Assembly: GCA_022376515.1 (NCBI GenBank)
Contig: WTXI01000037.1
Coordinates: 186,001-250,000, forward strand
Origin: Lactifluus volemus
Lineage: Eukaryota > Basidiomycota > Agaricomycetes > Russulales > Russulaceae
Length of the DNA: 64,000 nucleotides
Reading direction: 5' to 3'
Shown here: one piece after another, positions 25,930-37,039 of the stretch
How positions within the stretch are numbered: position 1 is the first letter of the stretch
Layout of the letters: every line of letters starts with the position of its first letter
Position numbers and translations under genes: made by a program
The notes under the pieces: generated by a model
What the model was told of the DNA's origin: nothing
The model's database searches: none
The model's input: the letters and a program-made list of their open reading frames with translations, nothing else

Positions 25930-27809
25930 ATTGAGTATGCAGTTGGTGGAAACACAAGTATTTGTGCCAGGACAGGTGGTTGAATAAATGGAATGGGAGC
26001 TGCCATTTTTTGTCAAAAGGGCAATTCCCAGTGATCTGGTTATCTTGAATTGGATGGTATGCAGATTTGATCCCAGTCACACAACTGAATAGGACAATGT
26101 GATTTAGGAGTAAGATAATTATAATGTTTTTGGGGAAAAACCCCAGTCATTTATACATGAATTTTATGGACATTGAGATGCCAAAACAAGCAGTGTGACA
26201 TTACTATTGCTATTTCTTTTGAGCCATCTCATCTCTCACTTCAAAGTCCTCACTACTAGCCCTCAATCCTACACCCACACAGTCCCTTCTCTTAGATGCA
26301 AGTCTGGTCACTTAATAGAACACTTGTGAGACTGCCTCCTGCTGCCACCCAAAATAGGACAGAATTCAGGAGTTGGGCATGATCTGAAGAAGATAAATTC
26401 TACATATCTCAATTGTATTTGCAAGTGTGTAGCAACTGATGGGGAGGAGGAACCAGAGTTCCAGATGTGGAATGGATGGTGGAACTAGAGTAGCCCAATG
26501 TGGTGGATTTGCTAGAAGAGACTGGATGGGTGGAGGTGTTTGACAGGGCCATGAAAGAGAGAGGGGGGGGAACAGACATCCTCCTAGAGCAGTGCCCCGG
26601 CCTTGGATGATGCCGTGCAGAAGTTGGGAAGCGTGACTTGTCCTGTTGTCCTCGAGGTGTCCGGAGATAGAGGAGAGGGGGTGGGGTGCGCGTGGGAATA
26701 GCAGCAGCGGCGAGGGGAGATGACAGGGGCGGCACAGAGTAGGGGAGGGGGGGCACACACGTGACAGCACAGGTCACAGGCGTCAGGTGCTTGGACGTCG
26801 CAACAGCGACGCCCAAGTGACCGTGACGCAATGGACCGTCTACGGTAGATGTGAAAGGGCCGCAGGGGATAAAAGGGAAAAAGAAAACAAACTACAAAAG
26901 GATTAGGGTAAAAAGTCAAAAAAAAATCCTGACGCACCGATGGACCAGGCGCGAGAGAAACATAGAAGAGCCTGAGCCAACGAAGAGCGGGAGCTGCGTG
27001 AGTGGAGCATCGTCAGACAGGGCCCGCATCTGCGCTCAACAAAGTGCGCGTTGCGTTGCGCGATCATGGGACATGAGGCCTGCATGAGGGAGTGGAGTGG
27101 AATCGTGGAACGCACTGCTTTTCGGCCGCGTTCGCTGTACGTTCGGCGGAGCTCTTACTTAGCCCCGCAAGGTTTCGAGACACGCATTTCGTGGAAGATC
27201 TGTCGTTGTACTAGAGGTCTTCTTGCCTCATCCAGGGCGGGCACCGCAAGGTCCTCCGCTCGCCATTGCCTTCTTTTATTCTTCCGGTTGTCAGTTGGCG
27301 AGATAATCTGATGCAGGGTACTCACCCAAACAGAGAACGGGATAGTGAATGTGAGACGAGATACGACGGTAAGTAAAATGATGGTTGACAAGTACCGCGG
27401 AAACGATAGAGGGCACAGAAGGGCTACTGCAAAGTCTAGAAATCTGTCCTGGATGGCAGAGGTAAATCGGCGCCTTCCCAGTCTGCCAACATGATCTTGT
27501 GCTGGTGAGAAGGGTCGCTGTGAGTCGCGCAGTATGTCTTCGCGCCAACATGATCCCAGACTCAACAACTTCAAGTTGAAGTTGAACCGTGATGCCGCCA
27601 CTAGCGCCACTTCAGCGCCACTTGACAAAGTTCATGACTTTGGTCTCAATGGCATATCACACTGCAAGTTGGAGACACAGATACATGCTTGCGAAAAGTA
27701 ATAAAAGGCCATGGTGTACAGCAGTAATCATATCTCCGCGTAATAGTGATAGCAGGTAAAGTCTACTCGCACCCCGATTAGTAGAAGACGAGTTGATGGG
27801 GATATTCAC
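25930..27809. other. Decayed non-coding region
   Basis: About 1.9 kb with AT-rich sequence on the left and a purine-biased, low-complexity tract at about 26,500-26,830. Several open frames exist on the minus strand, but they are Pro/Ser/Cys low-complexity translations of the purine-rich DNA and match no family I know. No RNA gene was seen. Confidence 0.45.
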
Positions 27810-28325
27810 CTTGGAAAGGTTCCAGCTCGCCTTGAGGTGCTTCGAAATGCACTCTGTCTTCTTCGCCGCAGCGAGCACCACCCTACCAACCTCCCGCTGA
27901 TCCGCTGCCTTGGACTCAGGGAATGATTCCTCCTTTATCTTTCCGTCTCCTGACCGTGCCAGTGTGCGCCTCTTTCCTGACTTGGAAAAGTAGGGGTCAT
28001 CGACTTTTAAATCAACTGCAGTAGCCACCTTGGTAGCTGACCGACGAAAGGAGGAAGGCCAAGTACACACTTTGAAAGTCTTGCGAGATTACTAGTACTT
28101 GGGCTTGCGAACGTCCTCTGCGGGATAGAAGCGCGGTGCTTTCGATGTAGGGAAAAGGCGTGTCGCGCCATTTTTCTTGCCGCCCACCTGTACCACCTTG
28201 GTTCGTGCCGTCTCTGGTTCGGCCGGTGCTATACCTGTTTTCCTGCCCTTGTAGAGCTGGTGCCGTGCATACACCTGCGAGCGTGAGAGACAACCAATTC
28301 CAGGGACGAGTTCTTTGAGAGCCAT
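27810..28325 (-). pseudogene. RPL6: Ribosomal protein eL6 gene remnant lacking the core
   Basis: The minus strand from 28325 encodes an eL6-like N-terminus (LVPGIGCLSRSQVYARHQLYKG) through the signature KAPRFYPAEDVRKPK and then stops at 28092. About 40-80 bp further on it resumes as the eL6 C-terminal part: TKV, DLKVDDPYFSK, SFPESKAADQREVG, KHLKASWNLSK. The roughly 75-residue conserved middle, which carries the GTVLILLAGRFRGKRVVFLK region in eL6 proteins, is absent although only about 70 bp separate the two parts. The last exon ends at a GTGAAT splice-donor-like site, so this is not a processed retrocopy. A working eL6 gene should exist elsewhere in the genome. Confidence 0.8.
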
Positions 28326-29649
28326 CTGTGTATCTGTAGCAAGTTTGTCAGTGAATGTGCGAGAACGGATGGATATATAAATAAGGGTGTATCGCAGGTG
28401 TCGTCCAACCATCCACCAAAACACAAGAGTATTTGCTCACAATATCGATGTCTTGAGGTCGCTGTCGCGGACATCAACAGAACAGTGGCGGCACCAGAGG
28501 GCGGGGCGACAGAGGACGCGAAAGAAGGAGCAATGACAGAGGGTGGGCAATGACGGCGACAAAGAAGGTGTGAGAGAGGGGAGGGTGATGACAGAGGCAA
28601 TGGCGGGAATAGAGAGAAAGCACAGACGTGGCAACAGAGAGGGTGCGATGAAGTATGAGCTGATGAACACCGCATGTTAATAACGTACACCAATATCTGC
28701 ATTAGATTGCAAAGATAGAATTTCCCAGAGCCATCCACCGAAATGAAGACCGCAGGATGTGCGGGAGTCGGATGCCAGGATTGTAAATATAGTCGTCCGC
28801 TTCATCAAATGCATATATCTATATCAGGGATACGGTCTGTGTCGACGAGGCAAAATCGAGCGGCGTGAATAGAGTGGATGCGGGATTATGCGAGAATGTG
28901 AGGAAAGCACGCGAAAACGAAAGGGGACTCGGAAAAAACAAATGGGCGCGACGACACCCTTACAACTGGATTGCTCAAAAGTACTTATAGCGACTCGGAG
29001 GTCCATAGTAGCTACCAATGTAACTACTAATAATTGCTGTAATAAAAGTTGAAACAAGTGTGAATGGGAGAAATGACCGTCACGAGCGGGCGCACTCAAT
29101 CCTCAAGTGAGACTGCGGTCTCGTGAAACGTGCGCCGAGAATGCCTCAGAAATGTACTAGAAAGGTTGTGAGTCAGTTCGAAACACGAAATGATATAGTA
29201 AAATGGCTCGGGCGGTCGCCCCCAACGAGGAGCGTCGTGATCCTTCAAGTTCAAGTTGCTGTGTCACCCTCAGGCCTCCTTAAGTTCCTCGGGCCTCCCT
29301 GACCTTCCGCACTCTACTCCTTCCGCCCCTCGGCATCCAACAACTCCTCCCAAATCGGCATCACTGTGGGCACAGACGGTGATCCGAGGACATGTTGCTT
29401 GTGGAGCTTCTTCAAGTTGTTCACATTGGCTACAACTAGTACCTTCAGTGATCGTCATGCATCAGAGGGACACAGAAAGAATGGCACAGTTGGGGTGATT
29501 GTGAACGATAAAGAGATATTTTCCACGATTATACATGACAAAGGGAACAAAGACAAAAGGAACAAAATTTCGAACGACAGAAACGAACAAACAGATATAC
29601 TTCTAGTAAATGTAGTCGTGATGCTGGCATAAACGCTTTGTAGTGTGGG
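28326..29649. other. Low-complexity, non-coding region
   Basis: About 1.3 kb. Positions 28,480-28,640 are rich in short variations of GACAGAGG on the plus strand, giving Pro/Ser/Ala-rich translations on the minus strand that I regard as spurious. The remainder holds no recognisable gene. Confidence 0.45.
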
Positions 29650-30840
29650 GTAACTAACTTACCTATGAGGCGAGTACCAGCCGCCTCTATTCCACCTTTC
29701 CTTTCGATATATCTTCTGCCCCACTCGCACCTTCTGTTCCGCATACGTCGGTGGCGCCTCGAATACGAGCACGATCGTGCTCTCAAGGCAAAACCCGCCC
29801 AACTCATGCCCCAGTTGGAGTGGTTGGACGTTCAAGAACGGCAACGCGGTCGAGTAAACCGCCTCGTTGTATGTCCCCAGTGGCGGAGGACGTTCATAGA
29901 CGTTCATGCGCAACCTGTGCGATCAAAATCTGTAAGGGAACGTCGATAGTTGACAAGAACGTTCTCCACACCTGATTTAAGTTGATCTTTGTGCTCCCCA
30001 TGCTCGTTGCACTAACCGGGACCATGCCGAAGCATCTGTGCCATCATCGCCCGAGTAGCGCGAGACGCTTGTTCAATACAAACAAGTTCTTGACGCGTCC
30101 GGCAACCTATGGGGAGACCAAAAATAGCTCACCTGCCAGAAAAAATTCAGCTCGTGGAAAAGAAGGGAAGGGCGCGACAGATACCTTGGAAATGCAGCCG
30201 CTTTTCGAACACCCACGCTGTCGGATTGTGAAGCGATGATAACCTCCAAGAGCAAGATATATTGCGGCAATGAAGTGTGTGTTGCCTGGCTTGACCCGGG
30301 CAGTGCCGCGCTTCTGTAGGCTCGTGCAACCGGAGAACGCGTGGCGTGGGCCGAGCTCTTTCGCAGCTGAGGCGCGGTTGGTGACCGTCTCTTGAATGGG
30401 CCTGTCTGATTCGAGGACCGGCGTATCGACCCGTACGCCCCCCGGACTGTCAGAATCTCTGGGCACTGTCTCATCAGAAGTACGGGTGGCAAGGGTTGGG
30501 GCCGAGGTGCCGATGAGTTGTGAAAGGTTGTACTCTATCTTGCAAACTCGCGGTCGTCCACAATGGCCATCTCACGCACAGGGAACAGCACTGTCGTCGT
30601 CGTGGTAAGGTTGGGCTTTCCGGTTCGAGGTCTGGGCCGCTCGATGCTGAGAAGTGCGTCGAGGGCATAGTTTAACCTGTTTGGCACGTGCGCCTTGTAC
30701 AGCACTGAAATGAAGGACCGTGCCATCTGTAGGGGAAACAAGAGCAGAGTGGGCGATGTCCCGGGGACGATTAAAAAAAGGCACCAAGAGAAGGATACTC
30801 AGGAAGGTATACGAGCTCGATTTCTGTAAGGCCAACGCCG
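29650..30840 (-). pseudogene. PSD1: Phosphatidylserine decarboxylase (mitochondrial type) remnant
   Basis: Read on the minus strand, fragments in several frames follow the PSD order: ALVSPTDGTVLHF and an ALDALLSIERP segment (30,840-30,640), KPGNTHFIAAIYLALGGYHRF (about 30,290-30,200), a segment starting GELFLVSP, then VKNLFVLNKRLALLGR (30,130-30,040), then YNEAVYSTALPFLNVQPLQLG and HELGGFCLESTIVLVFEAP (29,900-29,740). PSD makes phosphatidylethanolamine in the mitochondrial inner membrane. Two conserved Trp codons have become TAG and TGA in the segment at 30,140-30,030, and single-base deletions shift the frame. An intron with good GT and AG ends survives at about 30,130-30,185. The gene cannot be functional. 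Confidence 0.85.
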
Positions 30841-31014
30841 AAAAGGTGTGTGTAAAGCTTGAAGCCGATCGGTCAAAGCCAGACTGGCAAGCTCAAACGA
30901 GTTGAGCCAGTCCTAGAGGCGAGAGAGTCACTTATCAACCTTGCCAGCACGTGCCAAAGACTCTGCGGTTGTTGTTTTTCTATATTTACTACCACGTCTT
31001 TTACTACTCCAATC

Positions 31015-31863
31015 ATGCCGAAAAAGCTTACAGTCGCAGAGCAGGCTATTGTCGCCAAAGCATCCCAAGATCTGTATCAATATGAAAAGACCTGTGAAGA
31101 ACACTCGGCTGTCTTGCGTAAAGATTTAGAAGGACTTACTAAAGCACACCAAGAATACACAGCAAACTCAAACCCAATGGGCTTCACACCACCCCGTGAC
31201 GAATTCGACCATTACATTGAAGAGTCGGAGAAGGTGCTCAAGAAGGAATGCAAAACTTTGCTTGAGTATGCTGCGTATAAGTTTGATGGAGTGATGGTGC
31301 TAATCCACTGTTTTCTGAAGCCACCTTCATGTGGTATATGCAGCGTACTTTCTCTGCCGGCTCTTGATGAGAAAGATGTCTGAACATGGAGAACGCGTTC
31401 ATGTGGAATTCATTCGTCGAAAAGTGGAGCTTGAGTATGTGCTTGTGTTCTGGTCTAGTGTGCATGCCTATTAACACCTTCTTAAGCAAACAATATCCTT
31501 ATGTTTTCCCTCCTGAGTCTCCCTCTGTGGTTATTCCATCTGAACCTGTGCCATCTGATTATCGCCTCACTCGGCTGCTCGTGGATTCGAGTCGAAAGAG
31601 GTTATGAACCTGCCTCGTGTTTCGCTCCAGGAGACAGATCTTATCCAATATCAACGTCATCCAGAACTGCTTCAGAGGGAGACCTTTGTGTCCTTCAGGA
31701 AGATGAAGCAGAGTATGAAGCTTTCGTATTCCGGCGTTTATTACTGCAAATCAAGAAAAAATTTTTACGTAGTGTTGCTGATGAGGGTCCTGAAGCGGTG
31801 TCTTGTTCTAGCATCAATTTGTTTGACCTTCTTCGTACATCAGAGCGGGTTCTTAAACTTTAA
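31015..31863 (+). CDS. Hypothetical multi-exon gene, family unknown
   Basis: An ATG at 31015 opens an acidic, helical reading frame (AEQAIVAKASQDLYQYEKTC to about 31,290) without similarity to families I know. Plausible GT-AG splices extend it through EHGERVHVEFIRRKVEL (31,383-31,433) and QYPYVFPPESPSVVIPSEPV (31,488-31,600) to EDEAEYEAFVFRRLLLQ (31,700-31,863). The first two junctions preserve frame; the third is uncertain because the best donor and acceptor phases do not match cleanly. It could be a lineage-specific gene or a decaying one, since it borders the two pseudogenes to the left. No function is proposed. Confidence 0.35.
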
Positions 31864-32180
31864 AGGACTTGTCTATCCCAATTCATTGATTTCGTAGCGA
31901 AGAATATGGAAACTCAGGTTTGGATGAAGGAGGAGGATCGGTTAGTTGGAGTGTATCGAGCATAGTGGGATGGTAGCTGAAATGCCGTGGACTGTTTCTC
32001 GCTTGATGGAAATACAAAGCGAGGTTGGTTGTAATTGTCAATGACATCGATGCTACGGTTCGAGCCGAACATTCGTCTCCTATTATAAACGACAATCAGA
32101 TCGGGAAGGCGTTCAACAGGTGATCCCTATTTTGGCCCGAGCTGCGTCTGCAGTGGACTCCGACTCTGACCCTAACCACA

Positions 32181-32994
32181 ATGACTGAGCTGCCACACTT
32201 CATACTTATTGCCCCCCCTCCTCCAGAGGCAACTCCGAAGGAATCACTTGTCAAGGCTTGGACGCATGCCATCACTGCCTTACCACCGACATTACAAACG
32301 CACTTCACCGTACTCGAGGGCAGGTTGTCCACTCTTCCACCCGACCAGCTGCGGTGTGACCTTATCGTTTCTCCGGCGAACTCATTTGGCATCATGGACG
32401 GCGGGTAAGCTTAAAATTCCCCACAAAATCATATATTACATCCCACTTTGTCGTCATCAAAAAAAATGACAAATTTTGTGTGGGAGGGAGATATGACCTA
32501 GTGCTCTCCCTTGCCCTCGAGGGTGCGGACGGCTTTTGGACGCTCTCACGCCATGTGCAACGAGCTATGCATGCCCGCTGGCATGGCTACATACCCCCAG
32601 GGTCGTGCCTCATCACCTCTCTCCCGAGCACAGTGGCCGGGGGCAACGAAAATCAGTTTGGCGCGTCCAGCATTGCAATCGTGCCTACTATGCGCTATCC
32701 TGGGGACGTTCGGTGGCATCAAGATCTCGTCTATAATGCGGTTTGGAGCTTGCTGGTTGAGGTTAACCGATGGAATGCAGACATTATGGGCCATGGAGCT
32801 GGAAAGACCGACCACAAAATTGAGCGTATATTGATGACCGGGCTGGCGACGGCTATGGAAGATGGAGCGCGGTGCGTTGTGCCCAGCAGATGATGTTGGC
32901 GATCAGTCACTTTGTACAAGGCGTGCCAGAGAATGCTGATTGGGAAGGGGTCAATGATTTGATTAGCGAAGTCAATGATACTGTAGACCTGTGA
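32181..32994 (+). CDS. Macro-domain-like protein with apparent frameshift
   Basis: Exon 1 (32181-32404) and exon 2 (from 32491) join as IVSPANSFGIMDGGYDLVLSL, resembling the macro-domain ligand loop (IVNPANxxxxxGGGVD). IPPGSCLITSLP and RILMTGLATAMEDGARC follow. Macro domains bind or hydrolyse ADP-ribose derivatives. In the exon 2 frame the protein ends at 32893. A family-typical ending, CAQQMMLAISHFVQG through to a stop at 32994, lies one base out of frame from about 32,878. No usable intron explains the shift: the only GT-AG span there is about 20 nt. Either the reference has a one-base error or the allele is mutated. Loss of about 38 C-terminal residues would remove the last helix of the fold. 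Confidence 0.6.
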
Positions 32995-33056
32995 ACTACA
33001 GTTGGTCCTGCCTACGTATGGTTGTAGTTGTAATTGGGATCCGTTCCTGTACACGT

Positions 33057-35039
33057 CTAATCGACATTAACGGCTATGTCCAATAGCTGTGGGTCAGAAC
33101 CAATCCACTGAACTTCGACGCCCCACTGACTCAACGCTTTAGCCTCCTTCTCACCTATTGGGTGACATCCTTCCACAGACACCTGCTCAATCATGGTGAG
33201 TTGCCATTCGCCACTCGTCCTCATAGCGGGGGTATGTGTGCTCTTTGGTAGTCGTTTTATTGGACGCTTTCCGTCCGCATTGAGATGTGCGGCGATCTCT
33301 GCCCCAGACGCGAAGCCGTTCCGCAATCTGATGAGGCCCACGAGTGTGCTAGACTTGACACCGCCACAACACCAGAGCTGGATGTGGCGTAGATGCGGAC
33401 ACACGCGTACCCCTACCAAACGGGCCGCAGCAAGCGCCTCTAGCATGGGAGCGATATTGGGAACAAAGTTGCAGTCGAGACGCTGGAGGGAAGGCGTGTA
33501 TCCCAGCATCGGCGGGGCTTGTTCCGGGGGGATCATAAAACCAGAGAGTAAAAGGTGTGTCAAGTATGGCATGCGGGGGTCGCGAAATATGCTTTCTAGT
33601 CGAGGCAGCAGCTTGTGCAAATCGTCGTCGGTCGAGTGTGGACCCTCGGCCCGACGTCCGGACGAGTTTCTGTTCGACAGGGATAACGTTTGAAGGGTTG
33701 GAAAGCAGAGCCGGAGGAATGGGCTGCGTAACGTTTCACCCGACGAGCAGTCCGCACGGAGCACTTTGAGGTTCGATAGCTCGAGAACGGGTTGAATGGT
33801 TGCGCTGTCCCTTACGTCCACGAAGGTAGGATGCAGCCAGGCAGCTAGTTTCTTGCACTTGTTCGCGCCGGCAAACGCGATATCGAGTACCTCTAGTTTT
33901 GAGGTGGGGAATTGCATGAGGAAAAGGAGCAGTGTATCGGGGTGTGCATCAGTCCATTCCAACTCACGGAGCTGATCGAGCGGAACGGGTGGGAGACCCT
34001 TGGGGTCGTCAATGCGCCAAGCTGTGTCTTTTTCCCAGAAATGCAATGCTTGAGGGTTCGTGTCAAGCGGGTGAGAGAAAATGGGTCCGGCGTGCAGAAG
34101 AGCGAGGTGTTCAATGTGTGGTGCGCACGCAAGGAGTCGCGCGAAGTATGGTAGGCGTAAGAATTCGAGGGGCCCTGAAAGTGGAGTGTCCAGTGCAAGC
34201 GTAATTTCACGCAGAGCGGGCAGTTGTCCAAACGCCACGCAGGGGAGCGGGATGTCACGCAGCGTCAACGTTTGCAGGGTCGGGAAGCGGCGCGTACGCC
34301 AGGGGTTGTAATATGCACGTTTGGGATCGTTCAACAACAGGCCGGCATACAATTCTCCAGGGGTGGCACATTCTAGCGCGAGCTCGAGTGATTCGAGGTG
34401 CGCGAAGCCGGGTAAGTAGTTGTGGAGGTAGGTGAGGGAATTAGCAATGATATCGTGGTTACCATGTATGGAAAGGGAACGTAGCGGAGGAAAAGTGTGG
34501 AGGAGATATGGTTCAACGAGTCGCTGTTGCTCCCGCCCGCGAAGTGTCGTTATGGTTCTCGAAGTTAATGAATTGGCATTGGGTCCCTTGCCGTGTGGTA
34601 TCGCGTAGAATACTTCAACAGGAATGCCCTTTGATCGCTCGAGAAAGGTCTGAGTGGCAGGGCTTACGGAACAGCGAGAGGACATGTCGGATGTCGTGAG
34701 AATTATGCGTCGCCAAAGGGCAGGTGTAGAGAGTGCTATCTCTCGCCACCTCCGGCAAACATGCGAGATGTTGAAGGGAACGATGTCCAGTCGTAATCGA
34801 GTCGAATCAAGGGCGTCGTATGTGGAAAGTACAAAAATGTAGATGAGGAGTTCTGGCGGGAGCCAGTCAAAAAGAATCCGCTCCGTTTCAAGGTCGTGTT
34901 CGACCTCAAGGGCTTGCTTTTGGAGGGTGAGAGAGTTGAGGAGAGCTCGAAGCTCTGACCGTTGGCGTTCGAGGGCATCGATCTGCCCCGTAAGTACTGC
35001 GATGCTTCTATCAAAGTGCTCTGTAGTTGGGTGGGGCAT
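33057..35039 (-). CDS. F-box protein with C-terminal leucine-rich repeats
   Basis: A single uninterrupted frame of 660 residues. An N-terminal coiled coil (residues about 8-50, AVLTGQIDALERQRSELRAL) is followed by an F-box: LPPELLIYIF, then HVCRRWREIALSTPALWRRI (about residues 58-110). The rest contains irregular leucine-rich repeats such as FPTLQTLTLRDIPLP and CFPTLQTLSLSNRN. This is the typical layout of the very large Agaricomycete F-box-like family, in which the F-box contacts Skp1 in SCF ubiquitin ligases and the repeats select targets. The ATG at 35039 is the first true ATG in the frame; upstream codons only reach a GTG. No damage is seen. The substrate is unknown. Confidence 0.88.
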   Translation of the reverse strand: MPHPTTEHFDRSIAVLTGQIDALERQRSELRALLNSLTLQKQALEVEHDLETERILFDWLPPELLIYIFVLSTYDALDSTRLRLDIVPFNISHVCRRWREIALSTPALWRRIILTTSDMSSRCSVSPATQTFLERSKGIPVEVFYAIPHGKGPNANSLTSRTITTLRGREQQRLVEPYLLHTFPPLRSLSIHGNHDIIANSLTYLHNYLPGFAHLESLELALECATPGELYAGLLLNDPKRAYYNPWRTRRFPTLQTLTLRDIPLPCVAFGQLPALREITLALDTPLSGPLEFLRLPYFARLLACAPHIEHLALLHAGPIFSHPLDTNPQALHFWEKDTAWRIDDPKGLPPVPLDQLRELEWTDAHPDTLLLFLMQFPTSKLEVLDIAFAGANKCKKLAAWLHPTFVDVRDSATIQPVLELSNLKVLRADCSSGETLRSPFLRLCFPTLQTLSLSNRNSSGRRAEGPHSTDDDLHKLLPRLESIFRDPRMPYLTHLLLSGFMIPPEQAPPMLGYTPSLQRLDCNFVPNIAPMLEALAAARLVGVRVCPHLRHIQLWCCGGVKSSTLVGLIRLRNGFASGAEIAAHLNADGKRPIKRLPKSTHTPAMRTSGEWQLTMIEQVSVEGCHPIGEKEAKALSQWGVEVQWIGSDPQLLDIAVNVD

Positions 35040-35714
35040 TGCATAGGTAGCCGCTGAGAAATGAACGCTGATTTGTAGGAAACTGAAGTGACCCCTGACA
35101 TAATCGATAGTAATCCTCCGCACAATTCGACCCCTATGTCCAGGTTTTTTATATTTTACTCTATGGACCCATACCGATGCCGTGACAGGGGTATATTGTT
35201 GGCGGTGAAGTTGACACGTTCAAGAGGTACTTGTGGGCGAGATTGAAAATCGGCCGCGTGGGCCAAGGGCACACAATCACGAGGCCAGCAAACGGCAGGG
35301 AGAAATGAGTTGTAAAACTGACGTTGATCGATTGTGCGAAGATATTCATGCCTGACTTAGAGGAAGGGCTCAAGCTGATCCGAGAACTTGTCTGTAAATC
35401 CAAGGTACACGAACGGAAAGGGATCGGCTGCTACGAGATACAGTTGTATGATCAGCTCTGGCTAGCCACGCAATTTTTAAAAAGCTCCGCGACAACGAGG
35501 ATAGAGTACACATGGACGGGATAGATCCGGATGTGCTTCCCTGGCCTCTGGGGCTCGTTGCGCCGCGTTCTTGTCGCATGATTTGTATTTCATTTCCGTT
35601 CTGGAAGTGGATGGGATTCTCATTGTAGCAAACCATATCTACGTGACCAAGAGCTCGAGTTGCAACCATTCTATAAACCCGATGGCCTATCGCGAGTGCA
35701 TAATACCTTCTAAT
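35040..35714. other. Intergenic region
   Basis: About 675 bp between two minus-strand genes. It should contain the F-box promoter on the left and the SYM1 3' UTR on the right. No further gene or repeat was recognised. Confidence 0.5.
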
Positions 35715-36749
35715 CTAGCGAGTCACAGGTTTCGGAGGCACTCTGCTCAATCGTGCATTGACAAAGCTCAAATACGTATCTGTGGCAGCCAGTGGTTTCA
35801 AGTCAAACCTAGCATCCCAAAACAAGGCGGAAAACGTACTCCAAATGAGGTTGACCAGGCCTATGAAAACGAAGCGAAATTGGGGGGGTACAAGCATAAA
35901 GTTGATAATCTGTGAGGGGGTAAATACCATCCTATCGGACGATAACGACGAGGTAACGTTGATTAGGGTGGCAAGGCGATTAAAAGAAGTGAGCATTGCA
36001 CACCAGGCCCGCATCAGAGTCGGCGCATACGTCTGAAGTAGAGTCAACATACGAGTGATACTCGAGCGGGACTGGGCACGCACCGTTTTCAAACTATCAG
36101 CGACACCGGATGAGCCCTTGCCTTCCATGAGGGACATGGAGGTAAAAAACCAACCCACAACGACTATAAGACGATATAGTTTCAGATCGTGCATCAAACA
36201 ATGACGTTATGGGGCGTTGAAAACAAACGGGGAGCCATGATCGTTTGATCTAGCCATGTCTACAGATAGCGGTTGGTTAGCGAATGGAGGTTGTGGAAAG
36301 CAGAAACTTGAACGCGCACGCGATAAATCACAGCTTTAGTGGGAGTTGCAAAGCGCAATCGGTTGAGAAACGCGAACCATTTCGAGGCCGGGGGTCCAAA
36401 TAGGCAGCCTTTGCAAAATATTAGACGTGAGTGGTTTCATAGGTACTACAAGTCACCTCCGAAAAATGTGAGACGGGCCGTTCTAGAAAACTAGAGGGAA
36501 TGTAGAGGGGGAAGGACAGGAAGGGATGGAAAACCGTGGATGATACGCACATCGTGTTCTTTACCCTTCGACTCGATTGCCTGTTGGGCAATAATGTCGC
36601 TCGAGGCAAAAAGAACAGCTGAAGTCACGCATTGAGTGGCCAACGGTCGCTTGAGGAGCAATTTACTAGAAAATAGTGAGTAACTGGGTGAACGTCAAGT
36701 GACTAGAAACTGACTTGAAAGAGCGGAACAAAGACGCCATAGTGGCCAT
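35715..36749 (-). CDS. SYM1: Mpv17/PMP22-family membrane protein (Sym1-like)
   Basis: Nine minus-strand exons (36715-36749, 36551-36665, 36457-36490, 36320-36408, 36229-36259, 36084-36163, 36004-36032, 35840-35931, 35715-35779) give about 189 residues, the family's normal size. Four of the exons are only 29-35 nt. The product contains KLLLKRPLATQCVTSAVLFA, SDIIAQQ, FGPPASKWFAFL, LMEGKG and the C-terminal signature VFTPSQIINFMLVPPQFRFV plus NLIWNTYLSFVNAR. Family members are four-helix proteins of the mitochondrial inner or peroxisomal membrane; yeast Sym1 is needed for growth on ethanol at high temperature. The start at 36749 (or the in-frame ATG at 36740) is the only one compatible with exon 2. 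The gene lies 290 bp downstream of PRP6 on the same strand. Confidence 0.9.
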
Positions 36750-37039
36750 ACCGCCGTCAGGCCCAGATAGGATGTCATCGATTTGAACCACTCCTAGTGT
36801 AAAATTTTTTCATGTCCTCATTGTGATGCAAGATGTGAGGCCACGCTAATCATAGACCAAAGGCATGGACAGGGACCCTTGTCACCCTGTACAGAAAGTA
36901 ACATCTATAGAATCAGACTCGGACTCCGAGTGCTAGGAGCCAATGAAGCGGTCAAAAGAGCAACAATATAATATTAATACGGCCACTGCAGTGAAACTAA
37001 GAATATCATGGTACAACATAAAACCACAACAAAGCATGA

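Noticed and set aside
26366..26937. Overlapping minus-strand frames rich in Pro, Ser and Cys
   Set aside because: Purine-biased DNA gives open frames in all three minus-strand phases; no domain or splice pattern supports any one.
28229..28738. 169-codon minus-strand frame with hydrophobic start
   Set aside because: It overlaps the eL6 remnant in another frame and its middle is a translation of a GACAGAGG-type low-complexity tract.
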